Translations under genes and position numbers: made by a program
Source of the DNA: Eumeta japonica
Lineage: Eukaryota > Arthropoda > Insecta > Lepidoptera > Psychidae
Length of the DNA stretch: 64,000 bases
NCBI GenBank assembly: GCA_005406025.1
Contig: BGZK01000180.1
Location: 372,001 to 436,000 of the forward strand
Direction: 5' to 3'
The notes under the pieces: generated by a model
Told to the model about the DNA's origin: nothing
The model's input: only the letters and a program-made list of their open reading frames with translations
Databases searched by the model: none
Shown here: one piece after another, positions 61,101 through 64,000 of the stretch
How positions within the stretch are numbered: the first letter of the stretch is position 1
Layout of the letters: each line of letters opens with the position of its first letter

Positions 61101-61654
61101 ATTAAGTAATAGAGTAGATGACTTGCCTTGTACATGCAAGGTGCCACTGCTTTGTAGATATAGTTAGGTTATTTTTTCAGCAAAAACCATACGAGATGAT
61201 CACCTTCGCTATAACAACTCAATGTGACAGGATCAACAAAACATGTTATATGTTTCCAGAGAGTTTAAGAAAATGGCCGCCAGTACCGGGTCTTGACCGA
61301 GAGTGTCAAAAACAATACAATTTAGGGAAACCTAACCGAGAGGCTAAAAAAGATTTCTATGTGAGTATAGTGATTATAAACGTACATATTTGAATTTGTA
61401 TTTACATCGATGGAACTATATATTGCAGTGTGTTGTATTAAAGTTCGTTTTGTAATATTTGAAAGATAAGATTATTTTTTGTCAGCTTGAAAAAGGGGCT
61501 TCAGTGGTAGTACCAGTATGGTCGATTCATCATGATCCTAAATATTACCCGGACCCCTCGCGTTTTGATCCGGAACGGTTTTCGGACGACAACAAACGCA
61601 ACATCAAACCCTTTACTTACTTGCCCTTTGGCGTAGGGCCGAGGAACTGCATAG
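51983..61654 (+). CDS. CYP9A: Third CYP9A cytochrome P450, 3' end outside window
   Basis: Exons: 51983-52182, 52892-53052, 54977-55108, 55213-55415, 58335-58470, 58562-58654, 58987-59208, 61260-61360, 61486-61654. They give 1417 nt, residues 1-472 of about 530. Exon lengths and phases equal those of the intact gene except that its 339-nt exon 4 is here 203 + 136. Seen: N-terminal anchor (4-18), hinge LPPAPVFGN (33-41), WRDMR (124-128), AGFDTVS (325-331), ESLR (383-386), DPERF (444-448), PFGVGPRNCIG with Cys471. No stop or frame break. The protein is clearly a sister but more diverged than the A/B pair. The last exon was not found up to 64,000; the final intron carries a LINE fragment, so it probably continues downstream. 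Role as for other CYP9As: ER monooxygenase for xenobiotics. Confidence 0.92.
52892..53052 (+). CDS. CYP9A: Third CYP9A exon 2
   Basis: 161 nt, RFVGHYDFVSPTVMIRDLEL onward. Confidence 0.91.
53053..54976. other. Intron 2 of the third CYP9A
   Basis: 1.9 kb, AT-rich. A 94-codon frame at 53,418-53,702 has no recognisable domain and is probably chance. Confidence 0.4.
54977..55108 (+). CDS. CYP9A: Third CYP9A exon 3: C helix
   Basis: 132 nt, QKWRDMRSTLSPAFTGSKL. The donor is C|GTGATG, weaker than its neighbours, but the phase and length match the paralogue. Confidence 0.88.
55213..55415 (+). CDS. CYP9A: Third CYP9A exon 4
   Basis: 203 nt ending NK|GTAATT. The intron that follows is absent from the intact paralogue. 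Confidence 0.9.
56118..56975. mobile_element. TIR element in intron 4 of the third CYP9A
   Basis: Left TCTAGAACAACTTTGCCAAA and right inverted TTTGGCAAAGTTGTTCTAAA bound about 860 bases. The interior is GC-rich in two patches and non-coding. A truncated relative lies at 12,305-12,560. It looks like a non-autonomous DNA transposon of unassigned superfamily. Confidence 0.6.
57270..57480 (-). mobile_element. hAT C-terminal fragment in intron 4
   Basis: On the minus strand, frames joined by a shift read PTSVKKRESV then VFSLSGGIITKLKN, a stop, and SDKAANALIFFK. This follows the hAT dimerisation signature (P-T-S-x-x-x-E-R-x-F-S then K-A-x-x-L-x-F-L). Short and dead. Confidence 0.5.
58335..58470 (+). 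CDS. CYP9A: Third CYP9A exon 5
   Basis: 136 nt, ITKIDVFPKDV to ILMEVKK. Confidence 0.9.
58562..58654 (+). CDS. CYP9A: Third CYP9A exon 6
   Basis: 93 nt, GILQHENVKDDKDAGFATVE onward. Confidence 0.9.
58987..59208 (+). CDS. CYP9A: Third CYP9A exon 7: I helix
   Basis: 222 nt with FFLAGFDTVSTAMVF. Confidence 0.92.
59209..60600. other. First part of intron 7 of the third CYP9A
   Basis: AT-rich, with a 21-base palindrome TTTAGAAACGAAGTTTCTAA(A) near 59,742. No gene. Confidence 0.4.
60604..60660. repeat. Near-perfect 57-bp palindrome
   Basis: Arms of 28 bases around a central G. The only mismatch is A60616 opposite C60648. The left arm begins CGGGCAGCAATTAAGCAATT. It is GC-richer than its surroundings. 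Confidence 0.93.
60847..60973. mobile_element. Foldback MITE-like element
   Basis: Arms of ~45 bases (TGTGTGACGCGGGATGAAAC ... GATTTCAGACC versus the complement of GGTCTGAAATCG ... GTTTCATCCCTAGTCACACA) surround a small internal hairpin, GCCCTCGC-TTTG-CTCGGGC. Confidence 0.75.
61260..61360 (+). CDS. CYP9A: Third CYP9A exon 8: K helix
   Basis: 101 nt; ESLRKWPP supplies ExxR. Confidence 0.92.
61486..61654 (+). CDS. CYP9A: Third CYP9A exon 9: PERF and heme loop
   Basis: 169 nt. The heme-ligand Cys471 is near the 3' end; donor G|GTAAGA. Confidence 0.93.
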
Positions 61655-63429
61655 GTAAGAAAAGTTCCTTTGTTTTTATAGAATAAGACAGTAAATATCT
61701 TAACGTATATCTTTTTTTATGTAGTCTAAGTTGAATAATTAGTAACACTGAAAATTAATTTGTAAGTTAGTGATGGTAGACTATCTGACTACTTTTCATT
61801 CTTGTTTCATTCTTTTCTGCTCCATAAATAAATTACGGAGCAGAAAATAAAAAGAATATATTAACACTACAATTGGTTGCGCTGTAATTTGGTTGGTGTT
61901 TTGTGTTGCAATGATGACACATATTCCATCCTGGTTGTCATCATTGCCTGTAACTTTTCCATATTGCGCCTCCCTACCCTCTCATCTGTTATTATCAATC
62001 CGCCCGAAACCGCAACGGACTACTCGAACTCCGCGCCCGCGCCGCAACATATAATAAAACGCGTAGGAGACCAGTGGTGGCCACTCGAAGGAAATTGAAG
62101 TACTAGAGGTGAGTCATCTCTGTTTTTATCCTTTTGAGTGTGTCATTATTGTGAAACAAAATTTTCCAACCAGCGCAATTCGCCGCACCAACAATCATAT
62201 TCTAATAGGTGATTTTCATGATTTTATTTGACAATACTCATCGTTAAGCGAGTTATTGTTAATTATAATTAACAGTAAATGTACCGATATTCTAAGGTTA
62301 AATCATATATAATATAAGAAAACTTAAATTTTGGCTTAGAAAACTTTATTATAATAAAATGTTTAATGAGTGACGGTGGGGAAAAAATTGACATTCTCCT
62401 TTAAAAATTAGTATAGGATTCAGAGTTTATAGAATCATTTTTGGGCGCTACCAAGTATATTAGTCACCAGAGAGGCACCTACTCCATCACTTCGACCCAT
62501 GAACACTCGCAATCCCAAAAGAGTTATTAGTGCATTTTTTTTATACTATACAATGGATGTAAAGTAGATATCAATTATCTTTTTAAAAAATATTGTGTTG
62601 AAACTTCATTATTTGGCTAAGGGTAATGGTTAATTAGTTTCAATTATCAATAATATTTAGATGATCCTTTTAGTAGGTATAACAGCGGTAGCTTTGCTAG
62701 TGAGTTTCTAATTCGATGTTTTCAAAAAGATTTAATTTCCTGCTAAACTTGTATTTAATATTTTGTTTCTATGAATGTTCGTTGTGGTACATTTAATGTC
62801 AAATTAGATACTTAAAACTAAATAGTGTTATAGTTAAAGGAAAATTTATGTATATTCTTATACTTGGAAAACATCGCCTATATATCTGTCCTTATCACAT
62901 AGATAAGGACAAATATATATAATCTATTATTAAGAAGGATAGATATAGATAACTATACTAACTGTACGGAACTGTAGATAGACTACTGTCGGTCTACAGT
63001 TCCATTAATCTATTTTCATTCACCAATATATATTACACGTTTCGTGCGAGATCATCGGTTTCGGGTGCCTAAAGTTTGGATTTTTGTTAAATCTCCCATC
63101 ACAAACAATTACTATTTTCTCTCCTCTTTCCAGCTATTTTCATTCCTCTTTATCGAACTAAATTAATGGGCTAAATCAGCTTAAAACTCTTTTTTTCCAT
63201 TTTAGTTTCAAAAAAAGTGTGTCAGTTCCACGCACCAATGGAGTTTACTGCTTTAAGATGATATCGTACATATAGATTAGCATAATGGTAAATGAAAGCA
63301 TCTATTATGTTATTCAAAGCATAATACACAATTCATTTATTTATGTTAATAGTAAAACAATTAATTCGTCATTTAAGAAAATATTGAAAATAATTATGTT
63401 ATACAATAAAATTTTTAGTAAGATTGATT
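61655..63429. other. Last visible intron of the third CYP9A
   Basis: Contains short hairpins (61,908-61,947; 62,884-62,926; 62,968-63,003) and a GC-rich stretch at about 61,975-62,110 ending in AG|GTGAGT. The conserved terminal exon (FAI-EVKA... motif) was looked for and not seen. Confidence 0.45.
61908..61947. repeat. 12-bp perfect inverted repeat
   Basis: GCAATGATGACA and TGTCATCATTGC around a 16-base loop. Confidence 0.85.
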
Positions 63430-63843
63430 TTATCTATCATTGATGTTATCTTGCGTAATGTTTATCACAGGAACAATAGCGGTATCATTAAACACTGAAA
63501 CAATTGGTCTATGGTAACTAAAATATGATACATGAATGTCGAAAGATACATGTGTGATAAATCGTGAAAACATCGCATCAATAGGTGTACCATATCTAGT
63601 TGTCCCTAGTGTTCTGTTAGAAATTAAATCTATGTTCAGTTCATCTTTCAGACATTGTACTAAACGGAAACCATCTTTTTTATTAAAATCAATATTAAAA
63701 TCTCCACCAAGTATAAGTGGAAGTTCATGGTAACGTTTCTTCAATAGTTTTGAACCCCCTTCTGTATACACTAACAATGATTCGTGGAGAAAATCTATTA
63801 TATTTGTCACATTCTGACTGATTGAAATGTAAACAGTAACCAT
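63430..63843 (-). mobile_element. LINE endonuclease fragment
   Basis: A 137-codon frame carries the C-terminal half of an apurinic-like endonuclease: LPLILGGDFNIDF (catalytic Asp/Asn motif) and later DAMFSR with SYFSYHRPI (conserved S-x-H motif). This is the domain preceding the RT in Jockey/CR1-type LINEs. The first half and the RT are not in view. It may be related to the LINE at 37,745-40,185. Confidence 0.7.
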
Positions 63844-64000
63844 GACGATTTATTTATTTCAGTAACCATGACGATAGCGTAACGTCATTTAACTAACACT
63901 TGATTTTACTCCCATAAAATTCCATACCCCGTGCCTAAATATGAAATCGATTCTTAAGGAGTAAACTCCAATAAACTCCAAAATTTTTTTTAGATTTAAA
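63844..64000. other. Window end, unassigned
   Basis: A 12-base motif AACCATGACGAT occurs at about 63,839 and again at 63,864, possibly a duplication at the LINE edge. Nothing else seen. Confidence 0.3.

Noticed and set aside
61655..64000. Terminal CYP9A exon in the last 2.3 kb
   Set aside because: The highly conserved start (RFAI-EVKA) and HFELS region were not found on the plus strand; the exon most likely lies beyond the window.

Overview
The window is nuclear DNA from an insect, most likely a moth or butterfly. It is AT-rich, the genes have many small exons with GT/AG introns, and decayed insect transposons (mariner, hAT, non-LTR and LTR fragments) fill the non-coding space. The protein-coding content is a tandem cluster of cytochrome P450 genes of the CYP9A type, all on the plus strand. 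CYP9A is a lepidopteran subfamily of ER-anchored monooxygenases known for oxidising plant toxins and insecticides. No bacterial-type system, CRISPR array, tRNA or rRNA gene was seen.

Layout. (1) About 142-11,950 is block A. It holds a broken CYP9A copy (305-5500) that keeps exon 1, 22 bases of exon 2 and the last three exons. The middle of the gene, coding for residues 75-382 of the intact relative, is deleted. (2) About 11,950-28,490 is a spacer without a recognisable host gene. It holds a GC-rich stretch, a decayed gag-like element, an inverted array of ~110-130 bp units, a dead mariner, a LINE 3' end, a TIR element, and a candidate TATA/initiator promoter with a possible non-coding first exon at 22,189-22,328. 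(3) About 28,490-44,760 is block B, a paralogue of block A. Its CYP9A gene (29,072-40,774) is complete: nine coding exons, 1593 nt, 530 residues, every phase matching. (4) About 44,800-51,980 is a second spacer with a hAT remnant, a second candidate promoter/first exon (44,994-45,135), Helitron-like repeats and a dead full-length mariner. (5) 51,983 to the window end holds a third, more diverged CYP9A gene. Nine exons (residues 1-472) are present; the terminal exon was not found and probably lies beyond 64,000.

The three copies show how such a cluster evolves: block duplication, internal deletion of one copy, intron presence/absence between paralogues, uneven exon similarity compatible with gene conversion, and transposon insertions whose empty sites can be read in the sister copy. 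All exon boundaries were placed by hand from splice signals, reading-frame phase and comparison among the copies. Promoters and several transposon family assignments are inferences. I found no new biological system. The most unusual items are a pair of adjacent perfect palindromes (42,781-42,862), a TIR element carrying a retroviral-integrase-like tail with a readable empty site, and the precise deletion junction in the broken P450.
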